From contig JANXOV010000066.1 in NCBI GenBank assembly GCA_025357635.1, positions 1 through 52,005 of the forward strand: a stretch of DNA of 52,005 bases. The letters run 5' to 3'. Shown here piece after piece: positions 31,858 through 43,614 of the stretch. The notes below the pieces were generated by a model. That model had not been told where the DNA came from and did no database searches. It saw only the letters and a program-made list of their open reading frames with translations. Position numbers and translations under genes: made by a program. The DNA comes from Pseudomonadota bacterium (GTDB lineage: Bacteria; Pseudomonadota; Gammaproteobacteria; Steroidobacterales; Steroidobacteraceae). Each line of letters starts with the position of its first letter. The first letter of the stretch is position 1.

Positions 31858-32928
31858 TCAGGCGGTCTTGCGCAGTCGCGCGCGTGCCGTGCCGCCGCCC
31901 AGCGTGCCGCCGAACAGGTCCTTCGGATCCTCGAGCACGGGCACCAGATCGATCTGGCGCGCCGCATGGCGCTGTTCTTTCGTCAGCTTGTGCAGGAAGT
32001 GCAGCGCGGAATAGTCCTCAAGAGCAAACCCGACCGAGTCGAAGATCGTGATCTGTTCCGGGGAGGTGCGCGCCGGCGTCTTGCCGCTGCACACATCGGC
32101 GAATTCCGTGACCGGAAATTGCGCTTCCATTTGCTGAATCTCGCCTTCGATGCGCGACTGCGGTTCGTATTCGACCACCACGCGTGCGCCCGGCATGCGC
32201 AGCACATCGGCATGCAGTTCGGTCTTGCCGGGGCAGTCTCCGCCGACCGCATTGAGGTGCATGCCGGGACGGACCATCGGCGGCGTCAGAATCACGGCGT
32301 TGCGTTTGTCGGCCGTCACGGTGGTGAGGATATCGGCGCCGCGGCAGGCTTCCGATGTGGAGGAGGCGCGGGTGATGCTCAGATCGGACAACTCGGGCAT
32401 GGCGCGCAGATTGCGCTCGAGCTTGGCGCTCGCCAGCGGATCGACATCGAACAGCCGCAATTCGCGGATGCCCAGCATGCGGTGAAAGGCGATGGCCTGG
32501 AATTCGCTCTGCGCGCCATTGCCGATCAGCGCCATGACGCGTGAATCCTTGCGCGCCATCCATTTGGCGGCCAGCGCCGACATCGCCGCGGTGCGCAGCG
32601 CGGTGGTGACGGTGAGTTCGGACAGCAGCAGCGGATATCCCGTGGCGACATCGGCCAGCACGCCGAAAGCCGTCACCGTGAGCAGGCCTGCAGCGGTGTT
32701 CTTCGGGTGCCCGTTGACGTATTTGAAGGAGTACAGGCGGCCATCGCTGGTGGGCATGAGTTCGATGACACCAACGTCCGAGTGGCTGGCGAGGCGCGCG
32801 GATTTCTCGAACTCACTCCAGCGGCGGTAGTCGAGTTCGATCTCCGCGGCGAGACGCTCGATGAAGGTCCCGGCGCCGACGGATTGAATCAGACGCGCAA
32901 CGTCACTGACGCCGATGTAGTCGACCAT
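31858..32928 (-). CDS. Ornithine cyclodeaminase
   Basis: A 356-residue member of the ornithine cyclodeaminase/mu-crystallin family. It has LMPTSDGRLYSFKYVNGHP (substrate binding), TALRTAAMSALAAKWMA and the NAD-binding MALIGNGAQSEFQ. The length exceeds the 310-330 of many relatives and suits the longer proteobacterial ornithine cyclodeaminases. It turns ornithine into proline and ammonia. I place the start at the ATG at 32928, with GGGAG six bases upstream; a TTG two codons earlier is less likely. It is the first gene of the operon with arginase and is divergent from the Lrp/AsnC-type regulator. Confidence 0.88.
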   Translation of the reverse strand: MVDYIGVSDVARLIQSVGAGTFIERLAAEIELDYRRWSEFEKSARLASHSDVGVIELMPTSDGRLYSFKYVNGHPKNTAAGLLTVTAFGVLADVATGYPLLLSELTVTTALRTAAMSALAAKWMARKDSRVMALIGNGAQSEFQAIAFHRMLGIRELRLFDVDPLASAKLERNLRAMPELSDLSITRASSTSEACRGADILTTVTADKRNAVILTPPMVRPGMHLNAVGGDCPGKTELHADVLRMPGARVVVEYEPQSRIEGEIQQMEAQFPVTEFADVCSGKTPARTSPEQITIFDSVGFALEDYSALHFLHKLTKEQRHAARQIDLVPVLEDPKDLFGGTLGGGTARARLRKTA

Positions 32929-33000
32929 GGGCAACTCCCGATCAATAAAGGGTCATGATCCGGGGTTTTGGCGCTAACAAGAAGGCAGCAGAACGACTAG

Positions 33001-33049
33001 AATATGCTATAAATAGATCAAAATGACAGTTACAATTGCCATATTGATC
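33001..33049. promoter_or_regulatory. AT-rich divergent control region with inverted repeat, likely Lrp-type site
   Basis: Between the ornithine cyclodeaminase and regulator genes lies a clearly AT-rich stretch in GC-rich DNA. It contains the inverted repeat GATCAA (33016-33021) and TTGATC (33044-33049). TATAAA preceded by TGC (33006-33013) looks like an extended -10 box for the rightward direction. On the left strand TTGTAA and TTATAG spaced by 17 bases are a possible promoter. Lrp-type proteins prefer such degenerate AT-rich palindromes. Binding is inferred. Confidence 0.5.
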
Positions 33050-33069
33050 AATCCTGGAGGCGGCTCAGA

Positions 33070-33492
33070 ATGGACGACATCGACCGGCAACTGATCGCCC
33101 TGCTGCGGGCCAACGCCCGGGCGTCCGTAGCCTCGCTTGCCAAATCGCTGCAGGTGGCGCGAGGCACCGTGCAGAACCGCATCGCCAAACTGGAGCGCTC
33201 GGGCACGATTGCCGGCTACGGCGTGCGCCTGCGACCGCAAACCGACACGCATCGCATCGCCGCCATGATGACCATCGAAGTGGAGGGCAATCACCTGGAC
33301 AAGGTGTTGCGCACCTTGCGCGGTGATGCGTCCGTGCACACGCTGCACACCACCAACGGGCGCTGGGACCTGATTGCCGAACTCAGCGCCGACAGTCTTG
33401 AGGCCATCGATCAGGTGATCAGCCGCATCCGCAAGATCGACAGCATCGCCCGCACGGAAACGAGTCTGCTGCTCTCAACGCACAAGCTGTAG
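33070..33492 (+). CDS. Lrp/AsnC-family transcriptional regulator
   Basis: A 140-residue regulator. The N-terminal helix-turn-helix (MDDIDRQLIALLRANARAS, VARGTVQNRIAKLERSGTI) is followed by the RAM ligand-binding domain (MMTIEVEGNHLDKVLRTL ... GRWDLIAELSADSLEAID). The Shine-Dalgarno GGAGG (33056-33060) lies nine bases before ATG. Divergent from the arginine-to-proline genes, it most likely responds to arginine, ornithine or a related amino acid and controls them; the ligand is inferred from position only. Confidence 0.9.
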   Translation: MDDIDRQLIALLRANARASVASLAKSLQVARGTVQNRIAKLERSGTIAGYGVRLRPQTDTHRIAAMMTIEVEGNHLDKVLRTLRGDASVHTLHTTNGRWDLIAELSADSLEAIDQVISRIRKIDSIARTETSLLLSTHKL

Positions 33493-33527
33493 TGCGAGCC
33501 GGCCTAAGCCTGCTGCTTCGCTTGTAC

Positions 33528-33533
33528 TATAAT
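33528..33533 (+). promoter_or_regulatory. TATAAT -10 box for the exported protein at 33585
   Basis: A perfect TATAAT lies 36 bases after the Lrp-type gene and 52 before the next ATG. The -35 region at the right distance is weak. Together with AGGGGA before the ATG at 33585, it suggests an independent promoter. Confidence 0.5.
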
Positions 33534-33584
33534 GTGGTCTCTCCATCAGTCGGGTGCATCCTTCACATTCAACAGGGGATTCCT

Positions 33585-34826
33585 ATGTCGGTCATGCAAT
33601 TGCAGCGTCGCGGTCTTTGCGTTGTATTGGGTGCAGTGCTGGCGGGCGCCGCTGGCGTCGCCTCGGCCGATGTGACCGTTGAAGAAAAGGCGACCATCGA
33701 GCTTCCGATTTTCAAGGCGCACGCCAATTCCACCGAGAGTTTCTCTGCCGACAAGAAGCGCCGTGATTACGAAATGAATTGCGAAGGCATGTTGTCGATG
33801 CTGTGCGGCAAGACGCAGAGCGGAGAAATCGTGCGTCTGGACAAGAGTGTGAGCTACGAGCTGGAGCCGAAAAAGAAAAAATATCGCGAACTGCCGTTCC
33901 CGACCGAAGCGGAGCGCAAAGAGTTCCAAAAACGGATGGTGGACAATTTGGAGAAGATGAAGCAATGCGCGGCGCAGCAACCGGCGCAACCGGCAAAACC
34001 GGCGCTCGATACCTCCAAATGCCAGATGTCGCCGGCGAAAGTCGACGTCAAGAATCTCGGCGCCGACGGCCAGATCTTAGGACATGACGTGCATCGCTCG
34101 GTGGTGAATCTCACCACGAGTTGCACTAACAAAGAAACCGGCGACGTCTGCGACATGCAATTCGGATTCGATGTCTGGCTGACCGGTGACAAAGTGCCGG
34201 GGCTGGAGGATAAGCTCGCCTTTGAAAAGGCCTATATGACCAAGTTGGGTCTGACGGGGGAAGGCTCGGCCGTCATGGCCGGTCAGGTGCAGCAGATGCT
34301 GGCCCCCTATGCCGAACAGATGAAAGAACTCAAGGCCAAGTCCGGGGACCTGAAAGGTCAGGCACTGCGAACCTCGTTTCACATGGCCTTTGGCGGCGCC
34401 CATTGCGCCGCGGCCAGTAAATCAAGCAGCGGCGGCGGTTCGCCGGCAGGCGGCGGCGATCTGGGCCAGCAGACCAAGGACGCCGTGGCGGAATCCACGG
34501 CGGCGGTGGCGGCCTCGAAGGTGGCGGGCGGCGGCGTGGCTGGGGACATTGCCGCGCGCGCGATGTCATCGGTGGGCGGCAAGCTGCTTTCCGGCATGTT
34601 CTCCAAAAAGAAGAAGCCTGAGAGCGAGGTTGCGGCGAAACCGGCGGAACCCGAGGCGCCTGGCATGCTGACCATGGTCAAGTTCACCACCGAGACCACC
34701 GCCATCCGAACCGACCCCGTCGCGGCAGATCGATTCGAAGTGCCGGCGGATTGGAAAAAAATCGTGCCGAAGACGCCTGGCAAGGAAGAGCCATTCACCT
34801 GTCCGAAGAACGAGAAAGCCGAATAG
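33585..34826 (+). CDS. Exported protein of unknown function
   Basis: From the ATG at 33585 (AGGGGA 8 bases upstream) the protein has 413 residues with a signal peptide cleaved near GVASA. The mature part has six cysteines in a first domain (MNCEGMLSMLCG, KQCAAQQ, SKCQMS, TTSCTNKETGDVCD), suggesting disulfides. It then has an Ala/Gly/Ser-rich segment (residues about 280-330), a KKKK stretch and a C-terminal domain with FTCPKNE. It resembles no family I can name. The low-complexity alanine segment AVAASKVAGGGVAGDIAARAMSS could insert in or lie on a membrane. Expression is expected to be strong from its promoter and ribosome site. Confidence 0.65.
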   Translation: MSVMQLQRRGLCVVLGAVLAGAAGVASADVTVEEKATIELPIFKAHANSTESFSADKKRRDYEMNCEGMLSMLCGKTQSGEIVRLDKSVSYELEPKKKKYRELPFPTEAERKEFQKRMVDNLEKMKQCAAQQPAQPAKPALDTSKCQMSPAKVDVKNLGADGQILGHDVHRSVVNLTTSCTNKETGDVCDMQFGFDVWLTGDKVPGLEDKLAFEKAYMTKLGLTGEGSAVMAGQVQQMLAPYAEQMKELKAKSGDLKGQALRTSFHMAFGGAHCAAASKSSSGGGSPAGGGDLGQQTKDAVAESTAAVAASKVAGGGVAGDIAARAMSSVGGKLLSGMFSKKKKPESEVAAKPAEPEAPGMLTMVKFTTETTAIRTDPVAADRFEVPADWKKIVPKTPGKEEPFTCPKNEKAE

Positions 34827-34871
34827 CGTAAGGCCTGTATATAAAACCAAACCCAAGGGTTCCGCGCAGGC

Positions 34872-35495
34872 ATGCAATGGTATTTCGACTTCATCTCGCC
34901 CTATGCCTACCTGCAGTTCAAGCGCCTCGAGGCGCTTGGGCTGCTGGGTGAACTGCGCCCGACACCCATTCTGTTCGCCGGCATCCTGAGCCATTGGGGT
35001 CAGCGCGGCCCGGCTGAGATACCGCCCAAGCGGCTGTTTACCTACCGCCACGTCTCGTGGCTCGCGCGTTCGCTGGGTGTTCCCTTCAAGATGCCCGAAG
35101 GCCACCCGTTCAATCCGTTGAAGCTGCTGCGCCTGGCAATCTACGGCAGCGTGGAAATGAAACTCGTGGCGCGCCTGTTCGATTTCGTCTGGCGCGACGG
35201 GTTCGTCCCCGACAACGCCGCCGCCTTTACGGTCTTGCTGCAGGAACTGGACATGGCCGATGCCGAGGAAGGCATGAACCGGCCGCAGGTCAAGGCGGCG
35301 CTGCGATCGAACACCGAGCGCGCCATCGCCGCCGGCGTGTTTGGAGTGCCCACCATTGCATTGGGAACGCACCTGTTCTGGGGACAGGACGCGACTCACA
35401 TGGCGTTGGACTTTTTGCGTGACCCGGGCGCGTTCGCCGCGACGGATCGCATCATCGAGGCGTTGCCGGTATCGGCGGCCCGGCCGGCATCCTGA
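34872..35495 (+). CDS. 2-hydroxychromene-2-carboxylate isomerase-like (DsbA-fold, kappa-GST type)
   Basis: A 207-residue protein with the opening WYFDFISPYAYLQFKRL that marks NahD/kappa-class glutathione transferases. The active Ser occupies the position of the DsbA cysteine, and GVFGVPTIALGTHLFWGQD is the cis-proline loop. Characterised relatives isomerise 2-hydroxychromene-2-carboxylate in naphthalene breakdown using glutathione. Many homologues lie outside such pathways, and no naphthalene genes are seen here, so the substrate stays open. It follows the exported protein by 45 bases, and its 3' end faces the FHA gene. Confidence 0.85.
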   Translation: MQWYFDFISPYAYLQFKRLEALGLLGELRPTPILFAGILSHWGQRGPAEIPPKRLFTYRHVSWLARSLGVPFKMPEGHPFNPLKLLRLAIYGSVEMKLVARLFDFVWRDGFVPDNAAAFTVLLQELDMADAEEGMNRPQVKAALRSNTERAIAAGVFGVPTIALGTHLFWGQDATHMALDFLRDPGAFAATDRIIEALPVSAARPAS

Positions 35496-35512
35496 GGCCC
35501 GAATCCAATTTT

Positions 35513-36817
35513 CTAATAGTCTCCGACCGCGCGCTCTTCGCCGGCGGGTTCCTCACGATCCGCACCGAAGGCGCTGCGACGCGAGGCTTTGGCGGCGGTG
35601 ATCTTTTCTTCGAACGACCGCGCGAACGTTTCGACGAACAAATGCGGGAAGCCGTCTTTGGGGCGTTGCGCCAGCGTGTTGAACAACTCCGTGTACAAAT
35701 CCCAATAACGGGCCTTGTTCTGCGTGCCGAACACCCCGCGCTTCGCGTTGCGTTCGAATCGCTCTTCCAACTCCTTGGGATCCAGGCGGCCGAGGCACTC
35801 CTCGAATGCGGCGTGCATGGCCGAGATGATCGCCGCCTGCTGGGATTTAAGGTCCTGGAAGCCTTCACGGATGGCGTCCACCGATCCGCCGCGCACCGAG
35901 GTCGTTGAGATCAGCCGTCTGACGGCCTCATTCGCGCCGCGCGCGAAGAAATTCGAGTCATCATCGCGCGGCGCCGCCGGGATGCGGAAGCGGTTGCGGA
36001 ATTCATTGCCCGACTGCGACACGTCCATCAAACCAACGGCGACCTCGCGCAGCAGGCGGCCGCACAACTGCAGCGCGGCGGCTCGATACTCAGGCGCAAT
36101 GGAATCCAGGTCGATGCCTGCGCCGCGGCAGATCTCGGCGAGTCCCGGTTCGGTGTCCGCATCAAACAAAGCGGATGACTTGGTACGTCCAGGTGGCGAT
36201 GTCAGCGGTTCGGTCAGCCGCGCTTCTGCCGCCGGGCTGCGCTCAACCTTGAAAGGCCGGGTCATCATGTGCCACGGCGTGGCTTCGGGCTCCTCCGTCA
36301 CGGTCTGACCGTAGGCATCGTTCGCCGGCACCCGCGGCGCGATGGACGGCGCGCCGAATTCATCGCTGGGCTCCAGCAGTTCACTCAGGTCCAGGTTGGC
36401 GCCGATGTCGCCTGCGATCGATTGCTTGACGGCAGAGGAGGGCGCGCCGCCGCCGTAGGCGACGATTGCGCTCTCATCGGGCGGAAAATCGTTGCCCTGA
36501 TCGATGCTGACCAGCATTTCGTAGTCGCCCAGCCGCAGGTAGTCTCCGTCTTTGAGTTCGCGCTGGTTTGATTTGCCCAGCGGGGTCTGTGAGCCGTTGA
36601 CGTAGGTGCCGTTGGAACTGCCGTCGATGATGAAAAAGCTGCCGGTGCGGAACTCCACGCGCGCGTGCTTTCCAGACAAATAGCGTTCCGGATCGTGCAA
36701 GACCCAGTCATTGTCGGTGGCGCGACCAATCGAACCGCCGTGCACGCCGAAAACCTTGGATGCCCGGGTTCCGAGGCGGCGGGCATGGTCGCTCACGATG
36801 CGCAAGCGCAAGGCCAT
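35513..36817 (-). CDS. FHA-domain protein, TagH-like (type VI secretion-associated)
   Basis: A 434-residue protein from the ATG at 36817, preceded by AGGAGAG at a good distance. Residues about 20-95 are an FHA phosphothreonine-binding domain (GSIGRATDNDW, YLSGKHARVEF, DGSSNGTYVNG, GDYLRLGDYEMLV). A disordered middle follows, then a C-terminal alpha-helical domain of about 200 residues (ALQLCGRLLREVAVGLMDV, FEERFERNAKRG-like RNAKRGVFGTQNKARYWDLY) as in TagH/ImpI proteins of type VI secretion. In those systems a Thr kinase phosphorylates a partner that FHA then binds. No other secretion gene is in the window; a Ser/Thr kinase starts at 51384, far away. Confidence 0.8.
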   Translation of the reverse strand: MALRLRIVSDHARRLGTRASKVFGVHGGSIGRATDNDWVLHDPERYLSGKHARVEFRTGSFFIIDGSSNGTYVNGSQTPLGKSNQRELKDGDYLRLGDYEMLVSIDQGNDFPPDESAIVAYGGGAPSSAVKQSIAGDIGANLDLSELLEPSDEFGAPSIAPRVPANDAYGQTVTEEPEATPWHMMTRPFKVERSPAAEARLTEPLTSPPGRTKSSALFDADTEPGLAEICRGAGIDLDSIAPEYRAAALQLCGRLLREVAVGLMDVSQSGNEFRNRFRIPAAPRDDDSNFFARGANEAVRRLISTTSVRGGSVDAIREGFQDLKSQQAAIISAMHAAFEECLGRLDPKELEERFERNAKRGVFGTQNKARYWDLYTELFNTLAQRPKDGFPHLFVETFARSFEEKITAAKASRRSAFGADREEPAGEERAVGDY

Positions 36818-36838
36818 TCTCGTTCTCTCCTGCAAGAT

Positions 36839-36868
36839 CTGACGTCAGGGCGTCAGGCCCCGTATAAT
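36839..36868 (+). promoter_or_regulatory. Promoter for the DUF1820-purL pair
   Basis: TATAAT (36863-36868) is a consensus -10 box; CTGACG (36839-36844) with an 18-base spacer matches four of six -35 positions. The -35 box overlaps the perfect palindrome TGACGTCA (36840-36847). The ATG of the DUF1820 gene lies 34 bases downstream, giving a short leader. Confidence 0.6.
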
Positions 36869-36902
36869 AAAGGTGGAGATTATCAAGGCGGGAGCCCTCT
36901 AA

Positions 36903-37244
36903 ATGGCTGCGAGTCACATTTTTAAGGTTCTATTTGTCAATCAGGGCAAGGTCTACGAGATTTACGCCCGCAAGGTCAGCCATGGCAGCCTGTTTGGGTT
37001 CATCGAGGTCGAGGAGCTGGTTTTCGGTGAGCGTTCCAGCGTGGTCGTGGACCCCGCCGAGGAGAAGATCAAGGCGGAGTTTACCGGCGTCAATCGAACC
37101 TATCTGCCCATGCACTCGGTCTTGAGAATCGATGAGGTCAAGAAACAGGGCGTCAGCAAGATCTCGGCGCTGGAAGGCACGAACATCGCACAGTTTCCCG
37201 TTCCCCTGTACACGCCGGGTGGAGATTCGAACGCTCGCAAGTAA
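36903..37244 (+). CDS. DUF1820 family protein
   Basis: A 113-residue protein matching the DUF1820 pattern: HIFKVLFVNQGKVYEIYARKV, then FIEVEELVFGERSSVVVDPAEE and MHSVLRIDEVKKQG. The family is widespread in Gammaproteobacteria and has no established function; the fold is probably a small beta barrel. The ribosome site GGGAG lies about 9 bases before ATG. PurL follows after 15 bases, so they are co-transcribed from the promoter at 36839-36868. Confidence 0.85.
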   Translation: MAASHIFKVLFVNQGKVYEIYARKVSHGSLFGFIEVEELVFGERSSVVVDPAEEKIKAEFTGVNRTYLPMHSVLRIDEVKKQGVSKISALEGTNIAQFPVPLYTPGGDSNARK

Positions 37245-37259
37245 ATTCGAGGGTCTGCG

Positions 37260-40200
37260 ATGCTGAGTTTGTTGGGTGCTCCTGCGCTGTCGCAGTTCCG
37301 TATCGATCGATTGCTGAACAAAGTCCGCGAGATTGAACCGGGCGTGACGGCGCTTGCCTCGCGTTTCGTGCATTTCGTCGATGTGGCGGAGCAATTGGGC
37401 GAAGCGCAATTGCTGCTGCTCAACCGGCTGCTCACCTACGGTCCGAGCGCAACGGTGGGCGCCGAGCGCGGCGCTCATCTGACGGTCACGCCTCGCGTGG
37501 GAACCCTCTCTGCCTGGTCGAGCAAGGCCACCGACATCGTGCACGTGTGCGGCCTTGCTGCGGTGCGCCGCATCGAACGCGGCGCCATTTACTTCATCGA
37601 TGCGCAGCCGGCGTTGAGCGCGGCGGCCTTGCAGCGCATCGCGCCGCTGTTTTTCGATCGCATGACCGAATCCGTCTGGGTCGATCATCTGGATCCAAAG
37701 GTGCTGTTCGAGCACGCTGAATCGCGGGGCCTGCGCACAGTCCCTGTGCTGGCCGCTGGGCGCGCCGCGCTGATCGACGCCAACGCCGACTGGGGGCTCG
37801 CCCTGTCCGATGACGAGATCGACTATCTGCTCGCGGCCTTCAATGCCATGCATCGCGATCCGACCGATGTCGAGTTGATGATGTTCGCGCAGGCCAATTC
37901 CGAGCATTGCCGCCATAAGATATTCAACGCGGATTTTCGCATCGATGGCGAGGCCATGCCGGCGTCGCTGTTCAGCATGATTCGCGCCACCTATGCCAGC
38001 AATTCGCGCGGTGTGTTGTCCGCCTACCGTGACAACGCGGCGGTGCTGGCCGGTCCGACCGCGCAGCGCTTTTTCCCCGATCCTGCATCGCAGCGTTATC
38101 AAGGGTGCACCGAGCCGGTGGATATCCTGATCAAAGTCGAAACGCACAATCATCCCACCGCGATCGCACCCTTCGCCGGTGCGGCGACCGGGGCGGGCGG
38201 GGAGATCCGCGATGAGGGCGCCACCGGCATCGGCGCCAAACCCAAGGCGGGACTGTGCGGCTTTTCAGTTTCCAACCTGCACATTCCCGCGGCGCCGCAA
38301 CCCTGGGAATTCCCGCCGTCCTCACCCGGTCGCATCGCCACGCCCCTGGAGATCATGATTCACGGGCCCTTGGGCGCCGCCGCGTTCAACAACGAGTTCG
38401 GCCGGCCGAGCATCTGCGGTTACTTTCGCACCTTCGAGCAGCGCGAGGAGGCTGACGCCGGCGCGGTCGCGCGGGTACGCGGCTACCACAAACCCATCAT
38501 GATCGCCGGTGGACTGGGAAACATTCGCCGCTCGCATGTCGAAAAGAAAGACGTCGTGGTGGCGGCGGAGCTGATCGTGCTGGGCGGCCCTGCCATGTTG
38601 ATCGGTTTGGGGGGTGGCGCCGCGTCCTCGGTGGGCAGCGGTCAAAGTTCCTCGGAGCTGGACTTTGCCTCGGTGCAGCGCGGCAATCCGGAAATCCAGC
38701 GTCGCGCGCAGGAAGTGCTCGACCGCTGCTGGGCCATGGGTGATGCGAACCCGATCCTTCTGATTCACGACGTGGGTGCGGGTGGTCTGTCCAATGCGCT
38801 GCCCGAAGCGATCGCGCACAGTCAGCGCGGCGGGACCATCGATCTGCGGCGCATTCCAAGCGCCGAAAGCGCTCTGTCGCCGCTGGAGCTGTGGTGCAAC
38901 GAGGCGCAGGAGCGCTACGTCATCGCACTGGCCCCCGGCGCGCTGCCGCTGTTCGAACAACTGTGCGCGCGTGAACGCTGCCCCTTTGCCGTGGTCGGTC
39001 ACGTGACCGGCGACGGCCGTTTGCTGGTCATCGATGCCAAAGCAGGCAACTATCCGGTGGACATGCCCATCGAGGTGCTGCTGGGCAAGCCGCCGCGCAT
39101 GACCCGCGATGTGCGCCGCCTTGCGAAGCCCGCGCGCCCATTGTCGAGCGCCGGTTACGGCCTCGCCGACTCGCTGCACCGGGTGCTGCGTCTGCCGACC
39201 GTTGCCGACAAGAGCTTTCTGATCACCATCGGTGACCGCAGCGTCGGTGGTCTGATCAGCCGCGATCAAATGGTCGGCCCGTGGCAGGTGCCGGTGGCCG
39301 ATGTCGGCGTCACCTTGAGCGATTACGTCGGCTACACCGGCGAGGCCATGGCCATGGGCGAACGATCACCGGTGGCGCTGTTGAATGCGCGCGCCTCGGG
39401 CCGGCTGGCCGTCGCCGAAGCGGTGACCAATATTGCGGCGGCGGATGTGCGTCAGCTCACCGACATCCGGCTCTCGGCCAATTGGATGGCGGCCTGCGGC
39501 GAGCCGGGCGAGGATGCGGATCTGTATGACACGGTGCGCGCCGTGGGGGCGGAACTGTGCGCAGAACTCGGCATCACCATTCCGGTGGGCAAAGATTCGT
39601 TGTCGATGAAGACCCAGTGGAGCGATGCGCAGGGAGGACACAGCGTCGTTGCGCCCGTGTCCGTGGTCATTTCCGCCTTCGCGCCCGTCGAGGACGCGCG
39701 CGCCACGCTCACGCCGATGCTGCGCCGGCACGCCAGTTCGCGGTTGCTGCTCATCGATCTGGGCAACGGCCAGAACCGTCTGGGTGGCTCTTGCTGGGCG
39801 CAGGTGCACAACCTTAGCGGCGGCGTGGCGCCGGATCTTGATTCGCCGCAACGCTTGCGCGCATTTTTCGCGGCGCTGCGCGAGATCAAGGACCTGGATC
39901 TTGCGCTGGCGTATCACGACCGCTCCGACGGCGGCCTGCTGATCACGCTGCTGGAGATGGCCTTTGCGGCGCATTGCGGACTGGACATCGATCTGGGCCG
40001 CACCGAGGATGTCATCGCGAGCTGTTTTTCCGAGGAACTCGGCGCTGTCATCCAGACGCCGCTGGATCAGGTGCCCATGGTGTTCGAGATTCTCGAACGG
40101 CATGGCCTTCGCGATTGCTGCCGTGACGTTGGCACGCTGCGCGATGACTCGAGCGTGACCATTCGCGCCAATCGCGCGCCTCTTTTTTCCGGATCGCGCA

Positions 40201-41150
40201 TCGAACTGCAGCGACTGTGGAGCGAGACCTCATTTCGTATCCAGGAATTGCGCGACAACCCCGAGTGCGCCCGCCAGGAGTACGAACAGATTCTGGATGC
40301 GCACGATCCGGGCCTGCATTCGCGCCTGACTTTCGATGTCACCGAGGACATCGCCGCTCCTTACATCGCGCGCGGCGCCCGCCCGGCCATTGCCATCGTG
40401 CGCGAACAGGGCGTGAACAGCCAGGTGGAAATGGCGGCTGTGTTTACGCGCGCCGGCTTTGACGCCTTTGACGTGCACATGACCGACATTCTCAGCGGCC
40501 GCGCGGCGTTGTCGAGGTTCACCGGGCTGGTCGCCTGTGGCGGGTTCTCCTTCGGCGACGTGCTCGGCGCCGGCGAGGGCTGGGCCAAGTCGATCCTTTT
40601 CAATTCGCGGCTGCGCGACGAGTTCAGCGCTTTCTTTGATCGCAGTGCGACCTTCACGCTGGGCGTGTGCAATGGCTGTCAGATGCTGGCGGCGCTCAAG
40701 GAGCTGATCCCGGGCGCGGAAAACTGGCCGCAATTCGTAACCAACGCATCCGAGCGCTACGAGGCGAGATTGAGTCTGGTCGAAGTGCCGCGCTCACGCT
40801 CGGTGCTGATGGCCGGCATGCACGGCTCGGTCCTGCCCATCGTGGTGGCGCACGGCGAGGGCCGCGCCGACATCGGGCGCGAGCAGGCGCGCCAATTGAG
40901 CCAGTTAGGATTGACGAGTCTGCGATTCGTGGACAATCGCGGCGCGGTGGCCGAACGCTATCCGCAGAATCCGAACGGTTCGCCGCTGGGTCTTGCCGGA
41001 TTGACGAGCATGGATGGCCGCGTGACCGCGCTCATGCCGCATCCGGAGCGCGTCTATCGCAGCGTGCAGAATTCCTGGCATCCGCCAGAATGGGGTGAGG
41101 ACGGCGGCTGGATGCGCCTGTTCCGCAACGCACGCGTGTTGCTCAGCTGA
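37260..41150 (+). CDS. purL: Phosphoribosylformylglycinamidine synthase (large single-chain PurL)
   Basis: A 1,296-residue enzyme with the full proteobacterial layout: the N-terminal PurS-like domain, a linker with [13 protein letters not shown], the first AIRS-type domain ([30 protein letters not shown]), the second synthetase half, and the C-terminal glutamine amidotransferase. The latter has nucleophile Cys1137 in GVCNGCQML and His1261/Glu1263 in PHPER. It converts FGAR, glutamine and ATP to FGAM in step 4 of purine synthesis. It is preceded by DUF1820. Its last 8 bases overlap the 3' end of the zinc-ribbon gene on the other strand. Confidence 0.97.
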   Translation: MLSLLGAPALSQFRIDRLLNKVREIEPGVTALASRFVHFVDVAEQLGEAQLLLLNRLLTYGPSATVGAERGAHLTVTPRVGTLSAWSSKATDIVHVCGLAAVRRIERGAIYFIDAQPALSAAALQRIAPLFFDRMTESVWVDHLDPKVLFEHAESRGLRTVPVLAAGRAALIDANADWGLALSDDEIDYLLAAFNAMHRDPTDVELMMFAQANSEHCRHKIFNADFRIDGEAMPASLFSMIRATYASNSRGVLSAYRDNAAVLAGPTAQRFFPDPASQRYQGCTEPVDILIKVETHNHPTAIAPFAGAATGAGGEIRDEGATGIGAKPKAGLCGFSVSNLHIPAAPQPWEFPPSSPGRIATPLEIMIHGPLGAAAFNNEFGRPSICGYFRTFEQREEADAGAVARVRGYHKPIMIAGGLGNIRRSHVEKKDVVVAAELIVLGGPAMLIGLGGGAASSVGSGQSSSELDFASVQRGNPEIQRRAQEVLDRCWAMGDANPILLIHDVGAGGLSNALPEAIAHSQRGGTIDLRRIPSAESALSPLELWCNEAQERYVIALAPGALPLFEQLCARERCPFAVVGHVTGDGRLLVIDAKAGNYPVDMPIEVLLGKPPRMTRDVRRLAKPARPLSSAGYGLADSLHRVLRLPTVADKSFLITIGDRSVGGLISRDQMVGPWQVPVADVGVTLSDYVGYTGEAMAMGERSPVALLNARASGRLAVAEAVTNIAAADVRQLTDIRLSANWMAACGEPGEDADLYDTVRAVGAELCAELGITIPVGKDSLSMKTQWSDAQGGHSVVAPVSVVISAFAPVEDARATLTPMLRRHASSRLLLIDLGNGQNRLGGSCWAQVHNLSGGVAPDLDSPQRLRAFFAALREIKDLDLALAYHDRSDGGLLITLLEMAFAAHCGLDIDLGRTEDVIASCFSEELGAVIQTPLDQVPMVFEILERHGLRDCCRDVGTLRDDSSVTIRANRAPLFSGSRIELQRLWSETSFRIQELRDNPECARQEYEQILDAHDPGLHSRLTFDVTEDIAAPYIARGARPAIAIVREQGVNSQVEMAAVFTRAGFDAFDVHMTDILSGRAALSRFTGLVACGGFSFGDVLGAGEGWAKSILFNSRLRDEFSAFFDRSATFTLGVCNGCQMLAALKELIPGAENWPQFVTNASERYEARLSLVEVPRSRSVLMAGMHGSVLPIVVAHGEGRADIGREQARQLSQLGLTSLRFVDNRGAVAERYPQNPNGSPLGLAGLTSMDGRVTALMPHPERVYRSVQNSWHPPEWGEDGGWMRLFRNARVLLS

Positions 41151-41841
41151 TCGCCTTGCCCGCGGGGTTCAGCGTCAGCGGCGTCAGGAAGCGCCGCACC
41201 GTCATCGCCTGCTGCAGCCGGCTTTTGCGCACGAAGGTTTGATACAGCAGGTCTTTCATGACCTCGAGCAGGACGCCGGCGCTCTGCGAATCCACCTGCG
41301 GCTGGTGCGCCCAGGGGTCGGTGTCGCTGCCGAAAATCACCGCGCGCAGCACGCCGAAAGTTTCATCGTCCAGTTCTGCGAGCAGGCGGATGTCCTGCAG
41401 CGTGTCGAACAGCTCCAGTTTGCCCAGTTCACCCAACTCGTGGAACAGCGATTGTGCCGTTCGCCGGCACATGGTGGCGAATGCGTTCAGGCACCCGGCC
41501 GCATAGCACTGCAGCGCTTCCTTGAACAGCGTCTCGGTCTGTTCGGGCAGGTAGGTCAGCGGAAAACTTTCGCGCGCGCGTTCGATTTCCTGAAAGTTGT
41601 TGCCCAGTTCCACCCGCAGGTCGGTGTAGGCCTTGACCGGAAACTTCAGGAACACCGGTTCACTGCACGCATCGCAGCGAAACACGATGCCGATGTGCTT
41701 GGGCTTGCTCCGGGACAATGACTCGAATCTCGGCACGCCGGCCGAGGTCAGGTGCGACAGTGTCTGACACTGCGGGCAGGTCAGCGCGATCCCCTGGTAG
41801 TCGGTGTGCAATTCGTCGTGCGGATCGATGTAGATCGTCAT
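41143..41841 (-). CDS. DUF4145-like protein with N-terminal zinc ribbon
   Basis: A 232-residue protein. The first 60 residues have two cysteine pairs, CPQC and CDAC, forming a zinc ribbon. The rest is helical, with [32 protein letters not shown], the core of DUF4145-like domains, a family often found alone or fused to restriction and defence enzymes. No function is assigned. It is next to ettA on the same strand (2 bases apart) and probably co-transcribed with it. A link to translation stress would be speculation. Confidence 0.7.
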   Translation of the reverse strand: MTIYIDPHDELHTDYQGIALTCPQCQTLSHLTSAGVPRFESLSRSKPKHIGIVFRCDACSEPVFLKFPVKAYTDLRVELGNNFQEIERARESFPLTYLPEQTETLFKEALQCYAAGCLNAFATMCRRTAQSLFHELGELGKLELFDTLQDIRLLAELDDETFGVLRAVIFGSDTDPWAHQPQVDSQSAGVLLEVMKDLLYQTFVRKSRLQQAMTVRRFLTPLTLNPAGKAIS

Positions 41842-41843
41842 GC

Positions 41844-43517
<1,674 letters not shown>

Positions 43518-43614
43518 AGCAGTAACCTGATTGCGGGGTCACGAGGAGAAGGCCTGCGATTATCAGGCAGAGCGCCGCGCTTGTCACGGCATGTGCTGTG
43601 CTAGTCTTTGGAAC

